This document shows positions 24,126 to 32,903 of a DNA stretch of 64,000 nucleotides, piece after piece. How positions within the stretch are numbered: the first letter of the stretch is position 1; every line of letters begins with the position of its first letter. The notes under the pieces were generated by a model. It had not been told where the DNA came from and made no database searches. It saw only the letters and a program-made list of their open reading frames with translations. The position numbers and the translations under genes were made by a program. The DNA lies in assembly GCA_046290575.1 (NCBI GenBank), contig JBKAGX010000002.1:372001-436000 (forward strand), read 5' to 3'. This stretch comes from JANQQJ01 sp046290575. Lineage in GTDB: Bacteria > Pseudomonadota > Alphaproteobacteria > SMXS01.

Positions 24126-25022
24126 TTAATTCACAATATCCTTGAAGTAGTCCGGCTGGCCAGCAGGCCACATCCAGCCCAGTTGGCTCATGCCGCCATC
24201 GACGGTCAGTACTTCGCCGGTAACAAAGTTCGCGGCGGAAGAGGCGAGGTACACCACCCCTTCGGCGATGTCCCAGGCGTTGCCAGTGCGTTTCATCGGG
24301 TTGCAGTTGTTGAAGGTGTGCAGCGCTTCGTCGGAATAGACGTTGAATCCGGTGGTTTCCACCGAGCCCGGCGCGATGCAGTTCACCCGGATTTTGTGAG
24401 CGGCCCATTCGGTTGAGACGCTTTTGCTGGCCGCGATGATCCCGGCGCGCGCCGCGCAGGTATGCACCGATTGCGGCATGCCCCGGTTCACCGTCGCCAC
24501 ATTGTTGATGATGTTACCTTTTGCGTACCCCTTGTCGCGCCAGCGGATGGCGGCTTCCTGCATCATGTACCAGGTGCCGTTGAGGTTGAGATCGATGACC
24601 GAACGCCAGCCTTTTTTGGTGTAGTCGATGGAATTCTGCACGAACTGGCCACCGGCATTGTTAAACAGGCAGTCGAGCTGGCCATAGGTCTCCCAGACCC
24701 AGTCCATCAGGGCGGAAACCTGATCTTCGTCACGGATGCTCATGGCGTTGGTGCCGACGGTCTTGCCCAGGCGCTGTTCGATGCCCTCGGCGGTTTCGTC
24801 CAGCATGTCCTGGCGTCGGCCGCAGATCACCACCTGCGCGCCCAGCCGGGCGGCCAGATAGGCGGTGGCCCGGCCCATGCCTGTGCCGCCGCCGGAGATC
24901 AGCATCACCTGGCCCGCCAGGAGATCGTCGCGGAAGACGGTGGGCCGTTCCGCCAGTTGATCGTCGGTCAGGCCCCAGGCTTTCAGCCTGATCTTGTCTT
25001 CCATGGTGAGGTCTTGAGACAT
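24126..25022 (-). CDS. SDR-family oxidoreductase with atypical active site (2,4-dienoyl-CoA reductase-like)
   Basis: A 298-residue protein starting at the ATG at 25022, which has gagagga upstream. It shows VMLISGGGTGMGRATAYLAA (cofactor), ICGRRQDMLDETAEGI (an Arg pair favouring NADPH), NNAGGQF and VNCIAPGSVETTG. Where classical SDRs have YxxxK it reads HTCAARAGIIAASK: the Tyr is missing and the Lys of the AAKAG motif is Arg. 2,4-Dienoyl-CoA reductases also lack the Tyr in this position (HxGAAKAG), so reduction of an unsaturated acyl-CoA is the best guess. It is downstream of a thiolase on the same strand, separated by a family C palindrome. Confidence 0.82.
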   Translation of the reverse strand: MSQDLTMEDKIRLKAWGLTDDQLAERPTVFRDDLLAGQVMLISGGGTGMGRATAYLAARLGAQVVICGRRQDMLDETAEGIEQRLGKTVGTNAMSIRDEDQVSALMDWVWETYGQLDCLFNNAGGQFVQNSIDYTKKGWRSVIDLNLNGTWYMMQEAAIRWRDKGYAKGNIINNVATVNRGMPQSVHTCAARAGIIAASKSVSTEWAAHKIRVNCIAPGSVETTGFNVYSDEALHTFNNCNPMKRTGNAWDIAEGVVYLASSAANFVTGEVLTVDGGMSQLGWMWPAGQPDYFKDIVN

Positions 25023-25040
25023 CAATCCGTCCTCTCTGTG

Positions 25041-25121
25041 CATTCCCGCGAACGCGGGAATCCAGATCGACGTCTCAGTTGCCCTGCCGTTGGTCTGGAT
25101 CCCCGCCTGCGCAGGGAAGAC
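25041..25121. repeat. Family C palindromic repeat
   Basis: Left arm cattcccgcgaacgcgggaa then tccag; right arm ctggatccccgcctgcgcag. It lies between the SDR start (25022) and the thiolase stop (25131), inside an otherwise co-directional gene run, so it would be transcribed as a hairpin. Confidence 0.75.
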
Positions 25122-25130
25122 TATTGGGTA

Positions 25131-26330
25131 TTACTGCTCCAGCCGTCCCAGGATGGACACGCTGCAGACATTGCGGTTGGGGATGCCGCCCAGATTGTGC
25201 GTCAGCCCCATGGTCGGGTCTTTCAACTGCCGGTCGCCGGCGCGGCCATTGATCTGGGTATAGACCTCATAGGCCATGCGCAGGCCCGACGCGCCGATCG
25301 GGTGGCCAAAGCATTTCAGGCCGCCATCGATCTGGCAGGGGACTTCGCCATCCGCGTCGAACTTGCCATCCAGAATGTCTTTCGGCGCTTCGCCTTCTTT
25401 TGACAGCTGCAGATCTTCCATAACCACCAGCTCGGTGATCGAGAAACAATCATGCACCTCGGTCATGCTGATTTCCTTCACCGGGTCGGTGATGCCGGCT
25501 TCCTCATAGGCGCGGGCCGCGGCCATGCGCGTCGTCATAGTATAGCTGCCGTCCCAGCTGTTGTGGCCCATCTCGACCCCGTTGGAGGCGGCGAGCTGCA
25601 TGGCCTTGACCATGACAGGATTGTCGATGCCCAGTTCTTTCGCCTTCTCAGGCGTGGTGACGATGGCGCAGGCCGAACCGTCGGAGACGCCACAGCAATC
25701 GAACAGGCCAAGCGGGAACGACACCATCGGCGCATTGAGGATCTTGTCCATATCGACTTCATTCTGAAGATGCGCCTTGGCGTTTTTCGAGCCGTTCTGG
25801 TGGCTCTTCCATGACACATGCGCCATGGCGCGTTTCAGATCGTCCATTTCGATGCCGTGCTTGGCCGCATAGGCGCTGGCCAATTGCGCGAAGGACCCGG
25901 GCGCCGTGGAATTCGGCTGCCAGAGGTCCTCAAACGTGCCCTTGGTGCGTTCGGGCAGGCCGCCATAGCCGGTGTCTTTAAGCTTCTCAACACCCAGCGC
26001 CAGCGCGACATCGCAGGCGCCGGCGGCGACCGCATAGACCGCGCCGCGCAGCGCTTCGGTGCCTGTGGCACACAGATTCTCGACCCGCGTGACCGGAATG
26101 TTCGGCAGCCGCAGCGCTTGGCTGAGCGGAATGGCCGACTTGCCGACATTCTGTTCGTCGAAGAACACGCCCAGCCAGGCCATCTGGATATCGTCCTGGG
26201 AGATCCCGGCGTCGTCCAGCGCCTCGGTATAGGATTCCAGCATCAAATCGTCCGGGCTCATGTCCCAGCGTTCGCCGAATTTCGAACAGCCCATGCCGAT
26301 GATGGCTACTTTATCGCGAATACCTGCCAT
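25131..26330 (-). CDS. Thiolase-family protein (SCP2/lipid-transfer-protein type)
   Basis: A 399-residue thiolase: VAIIGMGCSKFGER at the N-terminus, nucleophilic Cys in RVENLCATGTEALRGA near residue 85, TEVHDCFSITELV, and GGLKCFGHPIGASGLRMA near 340 carrying the His. The C-terminus reads THNLGGIPNRNVCSVSIL, as in SCP2-type thiolases and the Ltp/ChsH2-associated aldolases rather than FadA. It may cleave a 3-ketoacyl-CoA or, with a DUF35 partner, act as a retro-aldolase on a branched side chain. The upstream gene on the same strand is an HMG-CoA-synthase-like/DUF35 fusion, which supports a complex (inference). Confidence 0.9.
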   Translation of the reverse strand: MAGIRDKVAIIGMGCSKFGERWDMSPDDLMLESYTEALDDAGISQDDIQMAWLGVFFDEQNVGKSAIPLSQALRLPNIPVTRVENLCATGTEALRGAVYAVAAGACDVALALGVEKLKDTGYGGLPERTKGTFEDLWQPNSTAPGSFAQLASAYAAKHGIEMDDLKRAMAHVSWKSHQNGSKNAKAHLQNEVDMDKILNAPMVSFPLGLFDCCGVSDGSACAIVTTPEKAKELGIDNPVMVKAMQLAASNGVEMGHNSWDGSYTMTTRMAAARAYEEAGITDPVKEISMTEVHDCFSITELVVMEDLQLSKEGEAPKDILDGKFDADGEVPCQIDGGLKCFGHPIGASGLRMAYEVYTQINGRAGDRQLKDPTMGLTHNLGGIPNRNVCSVSILGRLEQ

Positions 26331-26360
26331 TGGTTTGTCTCCTTTAGTCCATCAGGAAAT

Positions 26361-26437
26361 CCGTTCGCCCAGAGCCTGTCGAAAGGCATTGGATTTCCGC
26401 CGTTCATACTTCGACAAGCGCAGCACGATCGGCTGTG
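26361..26437. repeat. Family B palindromic repeat
   Basis: ccgttcgcccagagcctgtc at the left and tacttcgacaagcgcagcac then gatcgg at the right, a degenerate copy of the repeat at 14281 and 59553. It sits between the thiolase start and the stop of the HMGS-like gene. Confidence 0.65.
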
Positions 26438-26445
26438 TGGTTCGC

Positions 26446-27903
26446 CTATTCAGCCGGTGCGGCCTTCCAGAAATAGCGGCGGAAGCCGCGCTTGTCGTCG
26501 AAGTCCTTGATGCGGAACACCATCTTCAGCTTGTTTCCGACCGCGATGGTGCCAGCCTCGAAGTCGGTCAAATCCATATAGACATTGCCCCCGTCTGCAA
26601 ACGCTACATTACCATATTGCAGCGGCGGGTTGGGGGAGTAGGCCAGATTGTCCTCGGTGAACGTCTTGATCTGCCCTTCGGTCTCGGCGAAGGGGTGGTC
26701 CTCCTGTGTATCGCGCGCCCCGCAATTCGGGTTGACGCAGATCGCCGTCTTGGGGAACTGGACCGTACCGCACTGGGTGCATTTGCCGCCCATGAACGAC
26801 GTGATGGCATCGCGCTTGCGGTAGAAGGTGCTCTGCGCCGTGCGGTTATCGCGCTCGGCGCGAATGCCCCATTCATAGTCCAGCAGCCCGTTGAAGGAGA
26901 GGAAGCGCGGGTAGTTATCGTCTTCCACGCCGCGTGCCAAAGCCCCTGTGACGCCGGACCGGGCGGGCAGCGACTTGATCGCGCCGGTGGTTTCGAACAG
27001 CAGCACATCGGCGCCCTGGCCGAAGCCGACCACCATGATGGTCTGGCCGGGCTCGGCCTCTTCCAGCGCGTGCACCAGCATGATGATGGCGTGAGCGGTG
27101 CCCGCTTCCCCCATCTGGGCGGAAAGATTGTCGCGCACCGCATCGGGGCTGATGCCGCACTTTTTCGCCTCGCGCGCCGCCAGATTGCGCTGCGTCGCGG
27201 GCATGATGAAGTGATCGACGGCATCGGCGGAAATGCCCGCATTGGACAGCGCCTTGGCAACGGCTTCGGGCACGATCTGGTCATAGCCCATATCGCGGAT
27301 CCAGCGCTCTTCCAGCGCATAGTCGAACTCGGCATTGGCGTCGCGGTAGTGATCGACCAGATCGCGCGCCAGCGAATGGCCGCCGAGATATTTGGCGATC
27401 AGATTTTCCGTGCCCAGAAGCAGCGCGGCCGCGCCATCGCCATTCTGCATTTCCAGCGCGCTGCCCGGCCTGGTGTGCCGGTGATCGGCGGCGAGATAAA
27501 GCGTTGCGCCCGACCTCTGCGACGAGCCTTGCGCCTCAAGTGCCTGCACCAGACCGGACGTACCTGCCCGCTGGCTGCCGCCCACATCACCGGAACGCAC
27601 ATCTTCCGACAGGGTCAGCGCCGCGCGGACCAGGCCTGCATTGTGCCGGTCGGCAAAGGGCAGGGTGGTCGATGCAAAGGACATTGCACCCACCTGTCCC
27701 CGGTCCAGCCCGGTCAGGCAATCGCGGCCCGCCTCGACCGCCATGGTCAGCGAGTCCTCGTCCCAATTGCACATGGCCTTGGTGCCGCGCCCCAGACCCT
27801 TCAGCGCCGGGTTCATCCAGGCGTTGGCAGCGGCAATGGCCGCACGGTTCAGGCGGCGTTTGGGCAGATAGGCCCCATACGCGGTGATGCCGACGTCGCT
27901 CAT
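26446..27903 (-). CDS. HMG-CoA synthase-like (thiolase-fold) protein fused to a DUF35 OB-fold/zinc-ribbon domain; catalytic residues lost
   Basis: A 485-residue two-domain protein. Residues about 1-345 follow the HMG-CoA synthase/KAS III fold (GITAYGAYLPKRRLNRAAI; LEMQNGDGAAALLLG; MVVGFGQGADVLLFE). Residues about 360-485 are a DUF35 rubredoxin-like zinc ribbon (CTQCGTVQFPKTAICVNPNC) and OB-fold. In active enzymes the first domain reads ACKAGT or similar at the nucleophile; here it reads SQRAGTSGL, so Gln replaces Cys. The usual catalytic His region reads FIMPATQRN, without His. It is therefore probably a scaffold or a decarboxylase-like pseudoenzyme working with the thiolase downstream, echoing the archaeal thiolase-DUF35-HMGS complex. 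Confidence 0.85.
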   Translation of the reverse strand: MSDVGITAYGAYLPKRRLNRAAIAAANAWMNPALKGLGRGTKAMCNWDEDSLTMAVEAGRDCLTGLDRGQVGAMSFASTTLPFADRHNAGLVRAALTLSEDVRSGDVGGSQRAGTSGLVQALEAQGSSQRSGATLYLAADHRHTRPGSALEMQNGDGAAALLLGTENLIAKYLGGHSLARDLVDHYRDANAEFDYALEERWIRDMGYDQIVPEAVAKALSNAGISADAVDHFIMPATQRNLAAREAKKCGISPDAVRDNLSAQMGEAGTAHAIIMLVHALEEAEPGQTIMVVGFGQGADVLLFETTGAIKSLPARSGVTGALARGVEDDNYPRFLSFNGLLDYEWGIRAERDNRTAQSTFYRKRDAITSFMGGKCTQCGTVQFPKTAICVNPNCGARDTQEDHPFAETEGQIKTFTEDNLAYSPNPPLQYGNVAFADGGNVYMDLTDFEAGTIAVGNKLKMVFRIKDFDDKRGFRRYFWKAAPAE

Positions 27904-28068
27904 AGTTGATGTTCCCCGAGTGCTCCCTGAAGTCGCGGGGAGTCATATAGAAGGCCGCGTGACGGTTCAAGCGGGGAGGGTTGGCATTGACGGGAGAAAA
28001 ACCGTCTTGACTGGAATCTACAGGTTCTGATTGGGCGGTAAATTTTCTTTACAAACCAACAGACTAGA

Positions 28069-29073
28069 TCATCCATAGCGAAGTTTCCGCCACGCGCAAC
28101 GAAGCCTGGACAGACCGGTTTTGGCAATATCCAAAGCGTCGAGTTTTCGAGGAAGATCTTCTCCCGGGGACAAGAGGCGGTATCCTGGCAAATTAGTCTC
28201 GACGTCGTGAAGGAAGCGCACGCCTCGAAAGTGGTAGGGAAGGTGTTCCGCGAGTTCGGCGATAGAGGCGACGTTCTGTGGATCCAGCTCTCTGACCTGG
28301 TCGATCCACTGTTGGCGAATATTTCCTTTGCTGGTGCGGTCCCAGTCACCGACACCAAGATCCGACTTAACGCCCTTCATATGAAAAAAGAGATAGGTAA
28401 GGTCTACGCCGGGATGCCGAATCTTATGTGCAAGCGGCATTATCTCGTACCCGTGAGCCCGGTCCATAACGTGCCAGGTTTTCTGGTCGATATAGTAGAA
28501 GGCGGTTTCACCATCAGTGAGTGGAGTCGGACCGATCTTCGGACCATCGATGCGGTTGCCTAAGTTGTAAAAGTTATAGACACCCAGACCCTCAGGTACT
28601 TCCACAAGGTTGATGCCGTAAACGGGATAGCGCTCGTTGCGCCGAAGGTTCTTACGAACATATCCGCAGCAGGTCTTGAAGCGGTCAGGCGAAGCGATGT
28701 GGTCGCCGTCGATTTTGAAAACGATTTGTCGTGAGGTCAGGCAAAGGGAATAGTTGTAGTAATTGGCGAGACTCTCCGGTGCGCCATTTGCAATATCGAG
28801 CGATTCTTGTGAGCCAGGAGGCCAGACGACTGGATCATAATCGTGAATCTGAATCTTCTCTGGAAAGCGGGCCTGCCAGGATTGCGCAATCTCTGGCGTG
28901 CTGTCCTCGCAGTTGTTCAACACAATTACCAGTTCATCCAATCCAGGAAGGTGCGAGGCGATTGCCGCGTCAAGGAACTGTTCTTCATTACGCAACCGCA
29001 TGAAGCCGGAAATACCTGGTGATCGTTGATCGATCTTGAGATCTTCGAGCGTTACGCTCCAGCTTTTGGTCAT
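28069..29073 (-). CDS. Glycosyltransferase family 2-like protein
   Basis: A 334-residue protein. GISGFMRLRNEEQFLDAAI and LDELVIVLNNCEDSTPEIA form the nucleotide-sugar-binding start of a GT-A fold. FKIDGDHIASPDRF near residue 125 supplies a DGDH motif in the DxD position. The rest (YFFHMKG-like and IRQQWIDQV) is not family-diagnostic. No membrane segments, so cytosolic or membrane-peripheral. It has no glycan genes beside it, and its composition is somewhat more AT-rich than its surroundings, so it may be a separate acquisition. Donor and acceptor unknown. A 165-base gap separates it from the HMGS-like gene; I see nothing functional there. Confidence 0.75.
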   Translation of the reverse strand: MTKSWSVTLEDLKIDQRSPGISGFMRLRNEEQFLDAAIASHLPGLDELVIVLNNCEDSTPEIAQSWQARFPEKIQIHDYDPVVWPPGSQESLDIANGAPESLANYYNYSLCLTSRQIVFKIDGDHIASPDRFKTCCGYVRKNLRRNERYPVYGINLVEVPEGLGVYNFYNLGNRIDGPKIGPTPLTDGETAFYYIDQKTWHVMDRAHGYEIMPLAHKIRHPGVDLTYLFFHMKGVKSDLGVGDWDRTSKGNIRQQWIDQVRELDPQNVASIAELAEHLPYHFRGVRFLHDVETNLPGYRLLSPGEDLPRKLDALDIAKTGLSRLRCAWRKLRYG

Positions 29074-29328
29074 CTCGATTTGCCCTTATCACCGGCACCT
29101 TGTCGGAAAAACATTATCACGGAGCATTATGACGAGCGATGTGACACGGTCATTCGGACCTTCGGCGCTACACGAACAGGGGTACTAACAGAGGATGCCC
29201 GCCTTGCCCAAATTGGGGAATGAGGCGCCCAAACTTCGTTTAGTGTTATCAATGCTTCGCAGATGTCTGGAAATTGAGGGTGCTATTGGCGAATCTGCTA
29301 CTCCGGGCTAAGATGTTTCGGAGGGGTT

Positions 29329-32300
29329 ATGACAGGGCGTCGCATGGGTTTTCGAGAGTTGACGGGCTGGACCGGGGCAGCGATTGCCTCCTTTGTGCTG
29401 ACGTTTGGAGTCATGACGACCGCCTTTGCCGCCGATCCGACGCCCGAACAGCTTCGTGACCGGTTCGATACGGTTCAGCGGGAGGTCGCCAAAATCCTCC
29501 GCGATATCGAGCGAACGCAGAACGGTTTCCAGGCGACCTACAATTGCCCGCCGTCGCAAACCAAGAAGCAGGACAATGACGATCTCAACCAGATCAATGG
29601 CCGGATCAACGCGGTAGCCGCCCAACTGGGCGGGCGTGGCCGTAGCCCGGGCATTGCCGAACAGAACGAGGCACTCGGCACGGCGGGCGAGGGGCAGGGC
29701 CTCGACCGGTTTCTTCAGGACCGCGCCGCTGGCGACACGCTGACTATTCCAGAGTCGCTGATCCAGCAGGCGCTGCGCGATATTCAGACGGCGCGGAACA
29801 ATCTCGGCCGCGCGCGTCAGGATTTGAACAGCCGCCCAAAGACCGCGCGGGAGTGCGAGGCGCGGTTTGATCCGATCGGCAGCATCACCTGGGCGCCCGG
29901 CACCGGCGACCCCGGCGCCCAGATCAACAGCACGGTCAGCGCCACCACAAGGTCCGGCAAGGCGGTGACGATCACGGCGGTGACGGCCAATGTATCGCCG
30001 GTCAGCACCGGCGGGGCGAACATCGGCGGTCTGGGCGGGGCGGCGGTGAATGTCGGGTTCAAGATCGATGATGTGAAGCGGCAGGGGCCGCATACGCTCA
30101 CTATTACTGTAACCGGCCGCCCGGCGGGGATGCCGGCCTCGGCGGGGACCACGACCAGCACCCACCGGGTCTCTGGCTACAGGGTCAACAATGTCGCGCC
30201 GACGATCACGACGCTGCCGACCGGGCCGGTGAAGGAACCCGGCGAGGCGCTCAGCTTCGACGGGCAGCTCGTCGTCGTCGACAGGAACGCGGATGACCAG
30301 AACGCCAACGAGTTGACAGCCGGCAAGATCACCTTCCAGGGACATCCGCCCGAATTGGATACCAATCCCGGCAACGCATTCCAGACGAACACGCAGGCCA
30401 GAAAGGTCGGGGCGCACAATCCCACCACGGGCACCTATACGTTTGAGATCACCCGCAAGGCGAACGCCAAGAAGCCGCATAAGCACGGCAAGTTTCCGGT
30501 CACGATCAGGATTGAGGACAAGGAAGGCCGGTCGGTCACCAGCAGCCCGATCGACATCACCATCAAGAACGTCGCGCCCCAATGCACGCTGAAGGTTTCG
30601 CCGAAACGGAAATATCACGCCAATGATGGCATTCCGGTCGTGCTCTCCGGCTCCGTGTCGGACGAGAACGGCAAGGACGATATCGAAAAAATTGAGGTCG
30701 ATGCGCGGCAGGCGGGCGGCGGCCTTTATACCAAGGCCAACGGCAACCTGGTGCTCACCGATGACGGAGACAGCGGCTTTACCTTTGTGACCAACCCCGA
30801 CAAGTTCGGGCACCCCAATGCCCGTGGTACCTATCCCATCCCGGCCTTCGCCGAGGATAACGGGGCGCCCGAGCAGGGGCAGAACACGCCGGAAAAAGGC
30901 ACCTGCGACAAGGATATCGAGGTCGGCAACGATCCGCCGCGGGGCAGTGGCTCAGGCTATATTTATGACATCAAACCGGGCGATCAGCGGATCATCTGCC
31001 CCAATGAGGTTTTCCGGGCCGGTGCGATCTTTGTCGATCCTGAAGGCGACCCGCTCGCCGTCGAGGCCGAAATCGGTGAGATGAAGGCCGGGCAGTTCGT
31101 CGGCACCGGCAGGGTGCCGATGACGGGCAGCCCCGGCAGCAACACCTATATCGCCGACCTGCGCGCGCCCGCCAAGCCGGGCACCTATGTTATCCGGTTC
31201 TACGCCAAGGAGACCAATCAGAACCCGCCGCTGTCGGCCGAGCAGGAGATCGCCCTCGTCGTTTCGCCCTGCCCGGGAGAGGAAACGGCGATGATCGATC
31301 CGCGTACCCAGCCGCCGGTCGAGGATGAAGACAAGCCGGAGCCGCCGGCCCTGTGCGGTACTGCGACCGTGCAGCAGCAGGAGCAGATGGCAGGGTGGGC
31401 AACAGGGTTCTGGGACTGGTTGCAACAGGCACCCGCAAGCGATGCGGCTTCAGCCTCGTCAGGCGCGACCGGGACAGCCGATGCAGCGATCACGCCTGCC
31501 GACACCGAGGGCGGTCTCGATTATGCCGCCGTCGATGAGAATTGGGGCCTGTCTTTGGGCGTCAAATACGGCGACACCCAGATGTTCACCATGAAGCTCA
31601 ACCCGCTGATCAACTATTCGGATTACACGGTTGGGCTGGACGAGGATGCGGACAGCTTTGATGTCGCCGAGGCGTTCAGGGATCTCAACATCCCGGTCTT
31701 GGACGGGGCTTCGTTGCCCTCGCTATTGGACTTCGGGACGTTTTCCCCTGCTGGCGGCGGCGCGACGGGCAGCACACCAGGCATCGGGGCGTTCGGCACG
31801 TCGTTGTTCGGTACCGTCGGTCCGGGCGGGGCGACGAATTACATGCCCCGGGCACCCTCGATAGGCGAGTTGTTCGGCGGTGACGTGGGCGGTTCGATAT
31901 TCACTGACGGATTTGAAAGCGGCGATACGAGTGCGTGGAGCTCTGGCCTCAATGGCGCGCCGGCCAGTTCCGCGGGAAATGGAGCAGGCGCGGCGGATAC
32001 CTTCGGATCGCGCGTCCGGCTTAATTTCGATACCTCGTTCACCGGACAGGATGTGCTTCGGACACGGCTTGAAAACACACCGGGCGTCAGCTTCGTTGAG
32101 GACGGCTTCTGCCGTCAGGCGCTGCGGCCAAATGGACCGCCGACGGCGAAGGCGCAGTTCCGGCAACCCGCACCGCCGGTAGAGGACTTCCTGAAAGATC
32201 CCAACGCGATGCGGACATGGGATCCGGCGACAGACGGCGCGCCGCCGGGCATCGGCGAACTCGACGACGACGGCAGCAACCTGCCGCAGCTTTTGAACCA

Positions 32301-32391
32301 GCATGCGCCGAATTACCGCTGCGGGCAGCCGCTTGAAATCTCTCTTGCCGACAGTCTGTGCAATACGGCGACGACAACCGTTGGCCGATAG
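29329..32391 (+). CDS. Large secreted multidomain protein (1020 residues), function unknown
   Basis: The start at 29329 has ggaggggtt upstream. A signal peptide (AIASFVLTFGVMTTAFA) is followed by a helical, Gln/Asn/Arg-rich region (about 40-180) with CPPSQ and REC cysteines. Then come several beta-sandwich-like repeats (about 185-640; for example ISVxN... VNNVAPTITTLPTGPVKE and IKNVAPQCTLKVSP, each ending in a VAP-type linker) resembling Ig/PKD-type modules. A Gly/Ser/Ala-rich linker precedes IFTDGFESGDTSAWS, a motif often found in secreted bacterial proteins. No enzyme motif or membrane anchor is seen. It may be a surface or extracellular matrix protein. A 255-base upstream gap probably holds its promoter. 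Confidence 0.65.
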   Translation: MTGRRMGFRELTGWTGAAIASFVLTFGVMTTAFAADPTPEQLRDRFDTVQREVAKILRDIERTQNGFQATYNCPPSQTKKQDNDDLNQINGRINAVAAQLGGRGRSPGIAEQNEALGTAGEGQGLDRFLQDRAAGDTLTIPESLIQQALRDIQTARNNLGRARQDLNSRPKTARECEARFDPIGSITWAPGTGDPGAQINSTVSATTRSGKAVTITAVTANVSPVSTGGANIGGLGGAAVNVGFKIDDVKRQGPHTLTITVTGRPAGMPASAGTTTSTHRVSGYRVNNVAPTITTLPTGPVKEPGEALSFDGQLVVVDRNADDQNANELTAGKITFQGHPPELDTNPGNAFQTNTQARKVGAHNPTTGTYTFEITRKANAKKPHKHGKFPVTIRIEDKEGRSVTSSPIDITIKNVAPQCTLKVSPKRKYHANDGIPVVLSGSVSDENGKDDIEKIEVDARQAGGGLYTKANGNLVLTDDGDSGFTFVTNPDKFGHPNARGTYPIPAFAEDNGAPEQGQNTPEKGTCDKDIEVGNDPPRGSGSGYIYDIKPGDQRIICPNEVFRAGAIFVDPEGDPLAVEAEIGEMKAGQFVGTGRVPMTGSPGSNTYIADLRAPAKPGTYVIRFYAKETNQNPPLSAEQEIALVVSPCPGEETAMIDPRTQPPVEDEDKPEPPALCGTATVQQQEQMAGWATGFWDWLQQAPASDAASASSGATGTADAAITPADTEGGLDYAAVDENWGLSLGVKYGDTQMFTMKLNPLINYSDYTVGLDEDADSFDVAEAFRDLNIPVLDGASLPSLLDFGTFSPAGGGATGSTPGIGAFGTSLFGTVGPGGATNYMPRAPSIGELFGGDVGGSIFTDGFESGDTSAWSSGLNGAPASSAGNGAGAADTFGSRVRLNFDTSFTGQDVLRTRLENTPGVSFVEDGFCRQALRPNGPPTAKAQFRQPAPPVEDFLKDPNAMRTWDPATDGAPPGIGELDDDGSNLPQLLNQHAPNYRCGQPLEISLADSLCNTATTTVGR

Positions 32392-32437
32392 GTCCCGGTA
32401 GGCCATAGTATGGCCAACTGAATCAGGGGAGAGACCT

Positions 32438-32872
32438 ATGTCAAACGCAGACGATATTCTTGAAATCCAGATGCTGGCCCAGCGTTATGCTGACGCGGTG
32501 ATGCGCCACGACGCAGACGATTGGGGCGCCTGCTGGGCCGAAGACGGCGAGTGGGACCTGGGGATGCCGGAATCCGTCAAGGGCCGCGATAACATCGTCA
32601 ACATGTGGAAGGGCGCCATGGCAGGCTACCCCTTCGCCGTGTTCCTTGTGTTGCCCGGCATCGTGACCGTGAACGGCGACAGCGCCACCATGCGGTCCTT
32701 TGTTGAGGAGAACCTGGAGAATCCTGACGGTGAGGGCATGCGTGTCTATGGCTGCTACGATGATGTGCTCGTCAAGGAAGGCGGCAAGTGGGTGTTCAAG
32801 GAACGCCATTACAACGTGATTTTCCGGGGCGCCGTGAAGTTCGAGGGCGACAAGACAGGCTGGAGCGGCTGA
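32438..32872 (+). CDS. SnoaL-like/NTF2-fold protein
   Basis: A 144-residue single-domain protein: ILEIQMLAQRYADAVMRHDADDWGACWAEDGEWDL opens the cone-shaped NTF2 fold, with GRDNIVNMWKGAM and KEGGKWVFKERHYNVIF later. It is the fold used by SnoaL cyclases, delta5-3-ketosteroid isomerases, limonene epoxide hydrolases and the small subunits of ring-hydroxylating dioxygenases. The ribosome site gggagaga precedes the ATG. The substrate cannot be named. It lies 31 bases before a sulfotransferase on the same strand. A second family member starts at 63716. Confidence 0.82.
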   Translation: MSNADDILEIQMLAQRYADAVMRHDADDWGACWAEDGEWDLGMPESVKGRDNIVNMWKGAMAGYPFAVFLVLPGIVTVNGDSATMRSFVEENLENPDGEGMRVYGCYDDVLVKEGGKWVFKERHYNVIFRGAVKFEGDKTGWSG

Positions 32873-32903
32873 TCGCGCCGCGCGCCGACTGAACGGCCGG
32901 ATC

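Noticed and set aside
26260..27909. A 549-residue plus-strand frame across the HMGS-like gene
   Set aside because: Antisense shadow of a well-supported protein; no motifs.
29308..30813. A 501-residue minus-strand frame inside the large secreted protein gene
   Set aside because: The plus strand has a ribosome site, signal peptide and continuous repeats; the minus frame has nothing comparable.
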